A stretch of 64,000 nt of DNA from Nitrospirota bacterium (GTDB lineage Bacteria; Nitrospirota; Nitrospiria; Nitrospirales; Nitrospiraceae), in assembly GCA_004296885.1 (NCBI GenBank), contig SCVN01000003.1, positions 1 through 64,000 of the forward strand. The letters run 5' to 3'. The translations under genes were made by a program, and so were the position numbers. Below, piece by piece: positions 19,386 through 28,053 of this stretch; the first letter of the stretch is position 1, and the number at the start of each line of letters is the position of its first letter. The notes below the pieces were generated by a model. The model worked only from the letters and a program-made list of their open reading frames with translations. It had not been told where the DNA came from and made no database searches.

Positions 19386-19568
19386 TCATTGGCAATTGCC
19401 AGAATTGTCGAGTGCCAGAATTTATTGATTGCCACGATTGAAGAATTGCCAGGATGAAGCATCGCCGAGATTGAAGGATTGCCATGAGTAACGGACTCGG
19501 ACAATTTTGGCAATCCTGGCAATCGCTCAATCGTCAATTCTTCCGAATCGTCAATTCCGATCAATTCA
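19386..19568 (+). repeat. Family A palindromic repeat, copy A1
   Basis: Left arm made of degenerate words near AATTGCCAGGAT, right arm of complementary words near CAATCCTGGCAAT, around a central core at about 19490-19515 (CGGACTCGGACAATTTTGGC). It fills the space between the UspA and CHAT genes and reaches the CHAT stop codon. Confidence 0.85.
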
Positions 19569-22500
19569 TCGCCAGTCTCCCGTCAGGTAGAACGGCGCCC
19601 AATAAAAGGGGTCGCCGAACCGTTCCGTCGTCAGCATCGCCACCTGCGCCTGTTGCAGCGCCTCGTCCTTGGGCATCGTGCGAAGATTCTTGTAGAACGT
19701 CTCCATCAGCTTGGCCGTGGAGAGATCGCTCACGCTCCAGAGACTGGCGACGATCGAGGGGGCGCCGGCGTAGATGAAGGCCCGGGTCATGCCGATCACC
19801 TCGTCGCCGGATGTCGCCACCCCCAACCCCGTCTGGCAGGCGCTCAGCGTGACCAGGGAGGGGTGCAGGTCGAGCGCAAAGATTTCGCTCGCGGCCAGGC
19901 GGCCGTCGTCCCGTGTCTGGCCGTCCGCGGCCAGCCGCAAGCCGGAATAGAGCGGGTCCAGTTCGCTGAACTCGGCGTGGCTGGCAAAATGCAGCACATC
20001 ATAGTTGCCGCTTTCCTTCTTGGCCGCCGCTTTGGTCGCCGCGGCCCGCAGGCGAACGGTGGGGGAGGGGTAGAGGGCCGCCAGCGCCTCCACTTCCGCC
20101 TGGGCATAGGGGAGGTCCAGTTCGGGGTTGCCGAGGTCCGGATTGCCGAAAGCCAGCAGCGTGCTCCCTCTCGGGTGGGCCTTGGCGAGGGCATACTGGA
20201 GCACCGACGCGCTGGGCGCCATAAACAGCGGATAGTCCTGGATCAGGTACCGGTCTCCCGATGAGAGGGCCTGAAAGGGGAGATAGTGGAGGCTGTCGTA
20301 AGGCACAAGTCCCACCCGTTTCCCGTGGATGGACGATTGCACCGGCGCGATGAGCAGCGCATAGAGCTCCCGCGCCGGCGCCTGCTGCGCCGCCCGGTCC
20401 CGCGCGGTGATCGCATCGCGGAGTCGCTTGACCTTGGCCGTCAATTCCACCCGACCCACCGGCACGGTCCGCACCGAGATGGCCTTGGCTTCGACGACCC
20501 AGATGTAGAGACGGCTGTCCGCGGGATAGTATTCCAGGAGCGTCACGTCCGGCGGCAGCGAACGACGGAGCTCTTCGTACGTCAACGCCGCCGGGCTGAT
20601 CAACGAGGCCAGTTCCGGCTCCTCCCGTTTGATCTTCAACACGATGCCCCGATACTGTTCCGTGAGTTGTTGCGTCGCTCCGCGCAGGCCCGGGTCGCCG
20701 GAGCCGTCCGGCCTGTTCGACTGCGGCGCCGCCGCTTCCATGCGCTCCCGCCGGCTTGCCTGTGCGAACAGGTCTCCGGCCGACGCCCGGAGCGCCTGTT
20801 CCTCTTGCAGCAATGCCCCCTTCCGGAACCGCAGGTCCTTGGTCGCCAACAGATCCATCAAACCCCGCGCCTTGGCCCGTTCAAGCGCCTCGAAGCCGGC
20901 CTCGGCCCCGTGGAGTTCCGTCGCCAGCTGGATCAGCTCGCCGTAGATCCGCTGCTTGTTGGCTTGGAACAGGCGCTTGTTGAAGTCCGTCTCGAGCAAG
21001 GACCGGATCGAGTCCAGATTGTCGGCCGCCCCGAGATAATTCCGGTAGGCTTCCTCCTTCAGCAAGGCGATCAGATCCTTCAGCCCGGCGGTCGCAGCCG
21101 GGACGTCCTTCGCCGCCTCCAGCTTGTTCAGGGTTTGCGTGAAGCGGGCCGAGGTGTCTGCGTCCAGGAGCCCGCGCAAGGCTTCGGTCTTCCCCGCATA
21201 GCGGGCGAACAACTCCCGCTTCATCGTCTCCCCCTTGGCCGGATCGGTGCTCGCCGCCAAGGCGGGAAGTTGCGCGTCGAGCCGGCGGGCGTCCTTCACG
21301 AGTTCCTCGGCGAATTTCGACCGGATGTGCCACTTCAACTCCTCCAGCCCGCCCGCTTCCACGCGCGCCAGGGTCGTCTTCAGCAGGTCCGCGCCTTTCC
21401 GGTAGTCGCCTTCCAGCACATAGGAATAGGCCGTCAGCCCTTCGGCCACCACGTCGCCGAAGTTCAGCCGCGCTCGCTTGAAATGTTCGCGGGACCGTTC
21501 GATAAGGGCCCGCCCTTTGGCCAGCTCGCCGAGGTTGATGTAGGCATCGCCCACCATTAAGGTGACCCAGCCGAACCCCTCGGCATAGCTGATCTGCTCC
21601 CGCTCCGGCGCCAGCAGCACGGCCGGTGCGATATCGGTGAAGTGCTGGATCGCCTTCTCCCCCTGACGGATGGTGGCGTTGAAGTCGCCGCGGAAATAGT
21701 AGATGGTGGTTTTTCCACCTTCGGCTGAGGTCACGCCTTTGAGCAGGATGACGTCGGGCGGCAGGCCCGGGTTCTTCATGGCTGCGTCAATCACCGCCTC
21801 GCGGTCTTTCCCCCGGAACAGATGTGCGCGACGATCGGACAGGAGGGTCAGCGCCTGGTCTGCGTCCGCCAGCCCCCGGTCGTAGCTGCCGAGCCTGGCT
21901 TCCACGGCGCTGAGCCGCGCATAGGTCACCGACGCAAAGTCCTCCTGCGGCGCGAGCGAGGCTGACTCCCTGAGCAGACGGATCGCTTCGGCATACCGGC
22001 CCAGGTCCGCCGACATCCAGCCCAACTGGCTCAGCCCGCGGGCCGCCTCGTCTTTATTGCCGGCAGTCTTGGCCTGGGCGATCACGTCCCGGAACGCCGC
22101 TCCGGCCTGTCCGTAGTCTCCGTCGAAATAGAACCGATCGGCCCGGTTGAAGGCGTCGGAGTACCGGGGATCCGGCTTGAACCCGCCGCCCGTCATCGTG
22201 GCCGCGACCGCATACCTGCCCGACGCCGTATAGGCAGCCAGGAGGTCGTCCCCCTGCACCTCCACGCCGATCTTGGCGAAGGCGGCTTTGGCCGTCGCCA
22301 ACCGCTCCTGCTCCTTGGCCTGATTGCCCTGGTTGCGGTAGGCCCGGCTCACGGCGGCCGCGGCGACGCCTTGCCCCCGGTAGAACTCCGGCTTCTCTCC
22401 GGATGGGGCCATGGTCACGAGGAATGAGAGGGACTCGAACTGTTGCAACGCCCGGTCGCCGATGTCGATCGCGCGCTGATCCTCCCCGAGCAGGAAATAC

Positions 22501-23138
22501 GACACCGCTGCCGCGGATTCCGCCATCGTCACCGTCTTGATCATTTCGACATCGGGCGGATACCCGTGGTGCGCGATGGCGTAGTCGAGGACGGCGGTCC
22601 GATCGTCGATTCCGGCCCGTCCCTTCCACTTCTCCGCGGTGAGCGCCAGCGCCTTCTCCGCCGACTCGACCCCCTGCCGGTAATTGCCCGACTTGGACTG
22701 GATGACGGACAGCCGCGCATAGTGGAAAGCGGGATCGAGGCCGCTCCCCTCGGCGAGGGCGATGGCCTGCTTGGTTTCCCGCTCGGCTTCGTCGAAGCGC
22801 ATGCCTTCCGCCTCGGCCCAGGCCAGCAGGCTGCGGACCTCGATGATCGCCCGAGGATCGCCCTTCTGTTCGGCTTCCCGGACCGCCTCGGTCAAGACGC
22901 GGATGGACTCGTCGTAGCGCCGGTCGAAGAGGAGGGCTTCGCCTTCGCGATGCTTGGCGGAATAGTGCGGGCCGCCGCAGGCGACCAGGAGTATGACGAT
23001 TGCCAGAATTGCCACGATTGACGATGGCCAGAATTGACGAGTAGACGGAATTGACGATTGAGGAATTGCGCAAGATTGAGTGATTATCGGATTCCGACAA
23101 TCTTGGCAATCATGGCAATTTTCAATTCTGGCAATCAT
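19566..23138 (-). CDS. TPR-CHAT domain lipoprotein, putative cysteine protease (about 1190 aa)
   Basis: Long helical-repeat region (TPR units, about residues 60-720) followed by a C-terminal CHAT domain (about 880-1190). The CHAT His is in HFASHAEF (near base 19985) and the Cys in SACQTGLG (near 19845); both catalytic residues of this caspase-like clan are present. The N-terminus has a hydrophobic stretch ending LLVAC, a lipobox with Cys encoded at 22977-22979, so the mature protein should be a lipoprotein outside the cytoplasm. The signal-peptide region is encoded by repeat A2, so the start is uncertain: ATG 23138, TTG 23150 or GTG 23015. It is 25 bp or less downstream of the DUF4384 gene and likely shares its transcript. 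Substrate unknown. Confidence 0.88.
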   Translation of the reverse strand: MIARIENCHDCQDCRNPIITQSCAIPQSSIPSTRQFWPSSIVAILAIVILLVACGGPHYSAKHREGEALLFDRRYDESIRVLTEAVREAEQKGDPRAIIEVRSLLAWAEAEGMRFDEAERETKQAIALAEGSGLDPAFHYARLSVIQSKSGNYRQGVESAEKALALTAEKWKGRAGIDDRTAVLDYAIAHHGYPPDVEMIKTVTMAESAAAVSYFLLGEDQRAIDIGDRALQQFESLSFLVTMAPSGEKPEFYRGQGVAAAAVSRAYRNQGNQAKEQERLATAKAAFAKIGVEVQGDDLLAAYTASGRYAVAATMTGGGFKPDPRYSDAFNRADRFYFDGDYGQAGAAFRDVIAQAKTAGNKDEAARGLSQLGWMSADLGRYAEAIRLLRESASLAPQEDFASVTYARLSAVEARLGSYDRGLADADQALTLLSDRRAHLFRGKDREAVIDAAMKNPGLPPDVILLKGVTSAEGGKTTIYYFRGDFNATIRQGEKAIQHFTDIAPAVLLAPEREQISYAEGFGWVTLMVGDAYINLGELAKGRALIERSREHFKRARLNFGDVVAEGLTAYSYVLEGDYRKGADLLKTTLARVEAGGLEELKWHIRSKFAEELVKDARRLDAQLPALAASTDPAKGETMKRELFARYAGKTEALRGLLDADTSARFTQTLNKLEAAKDVPAATAGLKDLIALLKEEAYRNYLGAADNLDSIRSLLETDFNKRLFQANKQRIYGELIQLATELHGAEAGFEALERAKARGLMDLLATKDLRFRKGALLQEEQALRASAGDLFAQASRRERMEAAAPQSNRPDGSGDPGLRGATQQLTEQYRGIVLKIKREEPELASLISPAALTYEELRRSLPPDVTLLEYYPADSRLYIWVVEAKAISVRTVPVGRVELTAKVKRLRDAITARDRAAQQAPARELYALLIAPVQSSIHGKRVGLVPYDSLHYLPFQALSSGDRYLIQDYPLFMAPSASVLQYALAKAHPRGSTLLAFGNPDLGNPELDLPYAQAEVEALAALYPSPTVRLRAAATKAAAKKESGNYDVLHFASHAEFSELDPLYSGLRLAADGQTRDDGRLAASEIFALDLHPSLVTLSACQTGLGVATSGDEVIGMTRAFIYAGAPSIVASLWSVSDLSTAKLMETFYKNLRTMPKDEALQQAQVAMLTTERFGDPFYWAPFYLTGDWR

Positions 23139-23166
23139 GGCAATCGTCAATTCCTTTGAATCGTCA
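22993..23166 (+). repeat. Family A palindromic repeat, copy A2
   Basis: Same architecture as A1. The core at about 23083-23110 contains a near-perfect dyad (GATTATCGGA against TTCCGACAATC). It spans from the stop codon of the DUF4384 gene into the first codons of the CHAT gene, where it encodes most of the lipoprotein signal. Confidence 0.85.
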
Positions 23167-24072
23167 CTCTCTTTCCTGCGTCGTGAGCTGGATCACGGCT
23201 TCGGCCAACTCCTGGCCGCCGCCGTGGCCGCCTGATCCGGTCGTCGGCGCTTTGGCCTTCAGTTCGATCCCGCGCACGCCGCCCCGAATGTCCTTGAGGT
23301 ACTGACGGGCATCGGCCGTGGCCTGGCTTTCCGTTAGTTCCCGTCCGAAAGGCTGGGTAGCGGCCAGGGCCTTGATCGCTTCGGCGCCGAAGGGAGCCTT
23401 GACCAGAAATTCATAGGGGCTGTCGGGACCGCCGAAGGCGTAGGTCTGTCCGGCGCGGATCAGCGCCTGCTGGGCGAAGAGGTTCGGCACCAGGTGCACC
23501 ACCTCGCTGTTGGCCTGGTAATAGTCCAGCTTGAGATAGGTGTCCCGCTCGCTCCAGACGTAGATGACCAGCCGCTCGCCCTCGCGAAAGGCCGCCGGCT
23601 CCTTGTTGGTCCAGACTTTCAGGCGAAAGGCCGAGGGGCCGCTCAGCAGCGGCACTTGGGCCGCCTTGGCCGTTTCCTTGGCATTCACCCGCTGGTTGAT
23701 CAGCGCGGCCACGTCGGCCGGATCCAACTGGGCCGTGATCGCGACGCACATCTTGCGGCCTTCCTGCTCCTCTTTCAGGATCTTCATGTTGCGCAGCGAC
23801 GCACGGCTCAGGCTTTTGATGACGTCTTCGGTGAGCTGATAGTTGGACACCGTGGTCGAGGACTCGACGAACACCCGATGGCTTTCGATCGCCCGTTGCT
23901 TGGCCAGGCCCAGGGCCATGGTTTTCGCTTCGAGCAGACTCTCCCGGTCCCCGTACTGGTAACAGGCGTCCCCGTTGACGGTCTCCAGGCTCGCGGCCTC
24001 GACCGGACCGCCCGCGAGCAGCGCGCAGGCGATCACGACGAACACGATCCAACCTCTGTACCCTGCAAGCAT
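23164..24072 (-). CDS. DUF4384-domain exported protein
   Basis: 302-aa protein with an N-terminal signal peptide (hydrophobic FVVIACALLAGG, cleavage near VEAAS). The middle (about 30-135) resembles the helical/FlgT-like part seen in such proteins. The C-terminal half (about 150-260, with FRLKVWTNKEP, RLVIYVWSERDTYLKLDYY and VHLVPN) matches the DUF4384 beta-rich domain. I chose ATG 24072 because GGGAGGGG lies 5 bases upstream; an upstream start at 24102 is possible. DUF4384 proteins commonly accompany caspase-like or CHAT proteases, and here the next gene is a CHAT protein 13 bp or more away. Probably periplasmic; the molecular function is unknown. Confidence 0.85.
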   Translation of the reverse strand: MLAGYRGWIVFVVIACALLAGGPVEAASLETVNGDACYQYGDRESLLEAKTMALGLAKQRAIESHRVFVESSTTVSNYQLTEDVIKSLSRASLRNMKILKEEQEGRKMCVAITAQLDPADVAALINQRVNAKETAKAAQVPLLSGPSAFRLKVWTNKEPAAFREGERLVIYVWSERDTYLKLDYYQANSEVVHLVPNLFAQQALIRAGQTYAFGGPDSPYEFLVKAPFGAEAIKALAATQPFGRELTESQATADARQYLKDIRGGVRGIELKAKAPTTGSGGHGGGQELAEAVIQLTTQERE

Positions 24073-24095
24073 CGAGCCCCTCCCTTCTTCGCTAT

Positions 24096-24120
24096 CGGCC
24101 ATCAGCGTTCAGCGCTTCTT
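24096..24120 (+). repeat. Short family C repeat, copy C3
   Basis: Words of the type GGCCATCAGCGTTCAGCGCTT between the DUF4384 and permease genes, immediately before a family B repeat. Confidence 0.5.
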
Positions 24121-24230
24121 GACTCGACGGGGAGACGCGGCGACGCGGAGATACGGCGACCTCGTTTCCCCGTGTCGCTCTTCTTCCGCATCTTCCGGTC
24201 CCCGTGTCGCCCCCTCATCCCTTCTTCGCG
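24121..24230 (+). repeat. Family B palindromic repeat, copy B3
   Basis: Left arm of words such as GGGGAGACGCGG, right arm of complementary words such as CCCCGTGTCGC. It lies between the permease stop and the DUF4384 gene. Confidence 0.8.
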
Positions 24231-25463
24231 TCATTCGTACCGCAACGCGTCGATCGGATTCAGCCGCGAAGCCTTGTTGGCCGGGTACAAGCCGAAGAAA
24301 ATGCCGACCCCCACCGAGAACAGGAACGCGATCGCCACCGCCTGCGGCGAGACGATGATCGGCCAGCCGGCGATGGTCGTGGCCAGGCGCGCGCCCAGGA
24401 TGCCCGCGAACACGCCGACGATCCCGCCCAGCGTGCTGAGAATCACCGCTTCCACGAGAAACTGCAACAGGATGTGCCGGCGTTTGGCCCCCACCGCCAT
24501 CCGGATGCCGATCTCGTGCGTCCGCTCCGTGACCGAGACCAGCAGAATGTTCATGATGCCGATGCCGCCCACGAGCAGCGAGATCGAGGCGACGCTGAGC
24601 AGCATCAGCATCATGGTGCGGCTTGCCCCGGCCAGGGTCTTGGCGATGTCCTCCATGGTCCGGATCGTAAAATCGTCCTCCTCGGCCGGCTGCAGCCGAT
24701 GCCGCACCCGCAGCAGGTCCTTGATCTCCGGCACCACCGTGGCCGCCTGCTCCCGCTTGGCGGTCGCCACAAGAATCACCCCCACCGTCCCCAGGAACTT
24801 GGTGCCCAGCACCTTGCGCTCCGCCGTCGAAAAGGGGATGACCACGGTGTCGTCCTGATCCTGGCCCGTCAGGGTTTGCCCCTTCGGCACCAGCAGGCCG
24901 ATCACGCGGAGCGGCACGTTCTTGATCCGGATCTGCGCGCCGATGACCTCTTCGCCTCGCTCGAAGAGGTTCTCCGCGGCGGTCTTGCCGAGGACCGCCA
25001 CCTTGGCGCCGTTGTCTTCGTCCGACTGGGTGAAGAAAGTCCCCTCGGCCACCGGCCAGTCCCGAATCTCCGAGAAGGTCTCGTTCGCGCCGAGCACGAC
25101 GGTGCTCCAGTTCTTGTTTTCGTGCACGACCTGGAGCACGGCGCGGGTGACATAGGTGACGGCGGAGACCCCGTCGATTTTTTTCTCGATGTCCCGCGCG
25201 TCGCCGACCGTCAGCGTGGACATGCCCCCCAACCCGCTGCGCACGCCGCTGACCGTAGTGGCGCCGGGGATCACGATGAGCACGTTCGTGCCCAGGCCGG
25301 CGATCTGCGACTGGACCGAGGCGGTGGCGCCTTGCCCCAGACTCACCATCGCCACCACCGCCCCCACGCCGATGATGATGCCGAGCATCGTGAGTCCCGC
25401 CCGCAAGGGATTGCGGGCCAGCACGCGAAACGCCACCTGGATGGTCATCAACAGGAATTGCAT
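24231..25463 (-). CDS. MacB-type ABC transporter permease without ATPase domain
   Basis: 410-aa integral membrane protein. A first transmembrane helix (RAGLTMLGIIIGVGAVVAM, about 20-40) is followed by a large periplasmic MacB-PCD domain (about 45-265), then three transmembrane helices in the FtsX domain (about 285-400) with the usual VTERTHEIGIRMAVGA segment. Canonical MacB is about 640 aa with an N-terminal ATPase; here only the permease half is present, as in two-gene systems. No ATPase gene lies between it and the adaptor; a family A repeat occupies that gap. The ATG at 25463 is chosen because earlier codons of the frame are repeat A3 sequence. Likely an export or mechanotransmission permease. 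Confidence 0.88.
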   Translation of the reverse strand: MQFLLMTIQVAFRVLARNPLRAGLTMLGIIIGVGAVVAMVSLGQGATASVQSQIAGLGTNVLIVIPGATTVSGVRSGLGGMSTLTVGDARDIEKKIDGVSAVTYVTRAVLQVVHENKNWSTVVLGANETFSEIRDWPVAEGTFFTQSDEDNGAKVAVLGKTAAENLFERGEEVIGAQIRIKNVPLRVIGLLVPKGQTLTGQDQDDTVVIPFSTAERKVLGTKFLGTVGVILVATAKREQAATVVPEIKDLLRVRHRLQPAEEDDFTIRTMEDIAKTLAGASRTMMLMLLSVASISLLVGGIGIMNILLVSVTERTHEIGIRMAVGAKRRHILLQFLVEAVILSTLGGIVGVFAGILGARLATTIAGWPIIVSPQAVAIAFLFSVGVGIFFGLYPANKASRLNPIDALRYE

Positions 25464-25600
25464 GATTGGATCATTGACGATTGCCAGAATTGCCATGAGT
25501 GCCAGAATCGCCGAGATTGAAGGATTGCCATGAGTGACGGATTCTGACAATCTTGGCAATCGACAATTCTGCGCAATTCATCAATCGTCAATTCTTTTTT
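25464..25600 (+). repeat. Family A palindromic repeat, copy A3
   Basis: Core at about 25536-25560 (GGATTCTGACAATCTTGGCA) with arms of GCCAGAAT and CAATTCTG words. It fills the entire gap between the MacA-like and MacB-like genes. Confidence 0.85.
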
Positions 25601-26946
25601 CACCGCATCTGCGGCCCCATGCCGAAGCCGGGCGGCAGATTCTTCTGGTCCTTCCCTTCCGATGCCTCCAGGCCGACGATCACGGCATCGCCCTGCCGGA
25701 CCTGTCCCTCCAGCACCTCGGTGAACTGCGCGTCCGCGATGCCGATCTTGAGGGAGGCGGCCTGCGGCCGGCCCTGGCTGTCGAGCAGCCACACGTCCGT
25801 TTTCTTTTTTTCGATGGGCGTCCCGACCGGCTTGAACCGCAGCGCCGCGTTGGGCACGCGCAAGGCCTCGTCCTTCCGGGCCGTCACGATCGAAACGTTC
25901 GCCGTCATGCCGGGCTTGAGCTTGAGGGCGCGGTTGTCCACCTCGATCACCACATCGTAGGTCACCACGTTCTGAATGCTGATCGGGGCGTTCCGGACCT
26001 GGGTCACGCGTCCCGTAAACGGTTCCTTAGGGTAGGCGTCCACGGTAAAACTGGCCTCCTTCCCCTCGGCCACGCCGCCGATATCCGATTCGCTCACGTT
26101 GGCGTCCACCTGCATTTTGGTCAGGTCCTGGGCGATGACGAAGAGCGTGGGGGCCTGCAGGCTGGCCGCCACGGTCTGCCCGACGTCCACATTGCGCGAC
26201 ACGACGATCCCCTTGACCGGCGAATAGATCGTGGTATAGCCCAAATCCAGCTCGGCGTTGGACAGGGCTGCTTGGGCTTGATCCAACTGAGCCTGGACGA
26301 TCTCCACCTGCGCCTCTGCGTCGCGAAAGTTGGTCTTGGCCAGGTCCAGGTCCGCTTGGGTCACAAACTCCTGCCGGCGCAGGATCGTCATGCGATCCAG
26401 CTCGAGCTTGCGCTGAGCCAGGGCTGTCTGGGCCTTGACCAGCGCGCCGTTGGCGTTTCGCAGGGACGCCCGAGCCTGACTGACGCGCGATTGAAAGATC
26501 GCCGGGTCGATCTGCGCGATGACCTGCCCTTGCGTCACCTCCGAGTTGAAATCCGCATAGAGCATTTTGATCTTCCCGCTCACCTGGCTGCCCACTTGTA
26601 CGGAGATCACAGGGTTGACCGTCCCGGTGGCGGTCACGAAGGCGCTGATGGGACCCCGGTCGACGAGCGACGTCTTGTAGCGAATCGGTTGGTCATCCGA
26701 CGCCAGCCACCACCAGAGGGCAAGGCCGGCAAAAATCCCCATGCCGGCGATCGAGAGCAGCACCCCCCATCGGAGACGTTTACGCAGAGGCGGTCGAGGC
26801 GCAGGGGAGACAGGGAGGGGACGAAGCGGCTCCGCCGCCGGCACGAGTTCCGACTGCGTGACGACCGGCCCCCCGGTTTCCGGAAGGAGGCCATCCGCCG
26901 CCGATGTCTTGTCCTCGGGATGCATTCTTACCGTACCCTTCTCCAT
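25600..26946 (-). CDS. MacA-type periplasmic adaptor (membrane fusion protein)
   Basis: 448-aa adaptor with an unusually long Pro-rich cytoplasmic leader (about 1-57), one transmembrane helix (GVLLSIAGMGIFAGLALWWW, about 60-80), a lipoyl half-motif (ISVQVGSQVSGKI), a coiled-coil hairpin (about 145-235), the second lipoyl half, a beta-barrel and a membrane-proximal domain. Known MacA proteins link an ABC permease to a TolC channel; no TolC lies next to it. Start choice: ATG 26946 with GGGAG nearby, or ATG 26925, which has a better-spaced AGAAGGG. It heads a minus-strand operon with the permease, DUF4384 and CHAT genes, suggesting a joint export and surface-proteolysis role (inference). Confidence 0.9.
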   Translation of the reverse strand: MEKGTVRMHPEDKTSAADGLLPETGGPVVTQSELVPAAEPLRPLPVSPAPRPPLRKRLRWGVLLSIAGMGIFAGLALWWWLASDDQPIRYKTSLVDRGPISAFVTATGTVNPVISVQVGSQVSGKIKMLYADFNSEVTQGQVIAQIDPAIFQSRVSQARASLRNANGALVKAQTALAQRKLELDRMTILRRQEFVTQADLDLAKTNFRDAEAQVEIVQAQLDQAQAALSNAELDLGYTTIYSPVKGIVVSRNVDVGQTVAASLQAPTLFVIAQDLTKMQVDANVSESDIGGVAEGKEASFTVDAYPKEPFTGRVTQVRNAPISIQNVVTYDVVIEVDNRALKLKPGMTANVSIVTARKDEALRVPNAALRFKPVGTPIEKKKTDVWLLDSQGRPQAASLKIGIADAQFTEVLEGQVRQGDAVIVGLEASEGKDQKNLPPGFGMGPQMR

Positions 26947-27237
26947 CTCCCATGAGGAGAGAGCAAGACAAGTGCCGAGACTCGCGGCGTTCGGATCGCA
27001 TAAAACCTAACAGATTAAAGAACTTAGACGTGCGGCCCCACGGACCGAATCGGGGCTTCGACAGATTGAGGAGAATTGCCCCAGACCAAGGCCCGCGGCT
27101 GCGGCAGAGCGGGGCAGAACCATATTGACGATTGACGAATGCGCAGAATTGTCGATTGCCAAAAATATTGATTGCCAGGAATTGGGTGATTGCCAAGATT
27201 GTCAGAGTCCGTCACTCATGGCAATTCTGGCAATCAT
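26947..27237. other. Intergenic region with repeat A4
   Basis: About 290 bases upstream of macA-like. Apart from repeat A4 no gene is seen. The promoter of the MacA-CHAT operon should lie here (26947-27120), but I cannot fix its boxes. Confidence 0.5.
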
Positions 27238-27256
27238 TCAATTGTCAATTCTTCCG
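27123..27256 (-). repeat. Family A palindromic repeat, copy A4 (reversed)
   Basis: The core at about 27190-27216 reads on the minus strand, opposite to the other five copies. Its right end overlaps the last codons of the hydrolase gene (stop at 27238). Confidence 0.85.
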
Positions 27257-27894
27257 AGGTGTCGCAGAAACCACCGCTTGGCGAGATCGGCCACTTGTTC
27301 GAGCGTGCCCGGTTCCTCGAACAGATGTGTGGCGTCCGGCACGATCACGAGTTGCTTCGGACAAGTCAGCAGGGCCAGGGCCTCTTCGTTCATCCGGATC
27401 ACCGGTCCGTCCTCGCCGCCGACGATCAGGAGGGTCGGAGCCAGGACGTCGGGCAGGAACGGCGCGGCCAGATCGGGCCGCCCGCCGCGCGAGACGACCG
27501 CGGTCACCGACTCGGGCGCGCGGGCCGCAGCCTGGAGCGCAGCCCCGGCTCCGGTGCTGGCCCCGAAATAGCCGAGCGGCAGATCTTTCGTGGCCGGATT
27601 GCGGGCCAGCCAGTCCGTGGCGACCATCAGCCGGTCGGCGAGCAGATCGATATCGAAGACCTTCCGCCGGTCGTCGGCCTCCTCGTCCATCAGCAGATCG
27701 AGCAGCAGCGTGGCGAGGCCTCCTTCCATGAGCGTCCGCGCGACGAATCGGTTGCGCGGGCTCAGCCGCCCGCTGCCGCTCCCATGCGCAAACAAGACGA
27801 CGCCTGTGGGCTTCTCCGGAAGACCCAGGTCGCCCGCCAACCGGACCGTGTCCGCCGCGATGGTCACCGAATGCATGTTGAAGGGATGAGTCAT
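27238..27894 (-). CDS. Dienelactone hydrolase-like alpha/beta hydrolase
   Basis: 218-aa cytoplasmic alpha/beta hydrolase. Visible features are the oxyanion-hole strand VVLFAHGSGSGRLSPRN, the nucleophile elbow GASTGAGAA (Ser near residue 112), an acid near IVGGEDGP and the terminal His in DATHLFEEPG. This matches the small hydrolases that often neighbour phosphoribosyltransferases; no such partner is next to it here. The last residues (about RIDN) fall inside repeat A4. No strong ribosome binding site precedes ATG 27894; an internal Met at residue 7 is possible. Substrate unknown. Confidence 0.85.
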   Translation of the reverse strand: MTHPFNMHSVTIAADTVRLAGDLGLPEKPTGVVLFAHGSGSGRLSPRNRFVARTLMEGGLATLLLDLLMDEEADDRRKVFDIDLLADRLMVATDWLARNPATKDLPLGYFGASTGAGAALQAAARAPESVTAVVSRGGRPDLAAPFLPDVLAPTLLIVGGEDGPVIRMNEEALALLTCPKQLVIVPDATHLFEEPGTLEQVADLAKRWFLRHLGRIDN

Positions 27895-27916
27895 GGAGAT
27901 TGTCGTCGGCAGTCTT

Positions 27917-28042
27917 TTCCTACCGAGAGACGCGGTGACGGGGAGACACGGTGACGCGGCGATCTCCGTGTCGCCCCCTCGCCCCTTCTCCGCGTCCCCC
28001 CATCTCCGTGTCCCCGTGTCTCTTTTCCCGCTCCGCGTCAGG
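27917..28042 (+). repeat. Family B palindromic repeat, copy B4
   Basis: Words GAGACGCGGTGACGGGG on the left and CTCCGTGTCCCCGTGTC on the right. It occupies the gap between the MgtE-like and hydrolase genes. Confidence 0.8.
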
Positions 28043-28053
28043 TTACGAAGAGG

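Noticed and set aside
27125-27731. Small plus-strand open frames reading through repeat A4
   Set aside because: They are translations of the repeat followed by antisense of the hydrolase; no family or ribosome site.
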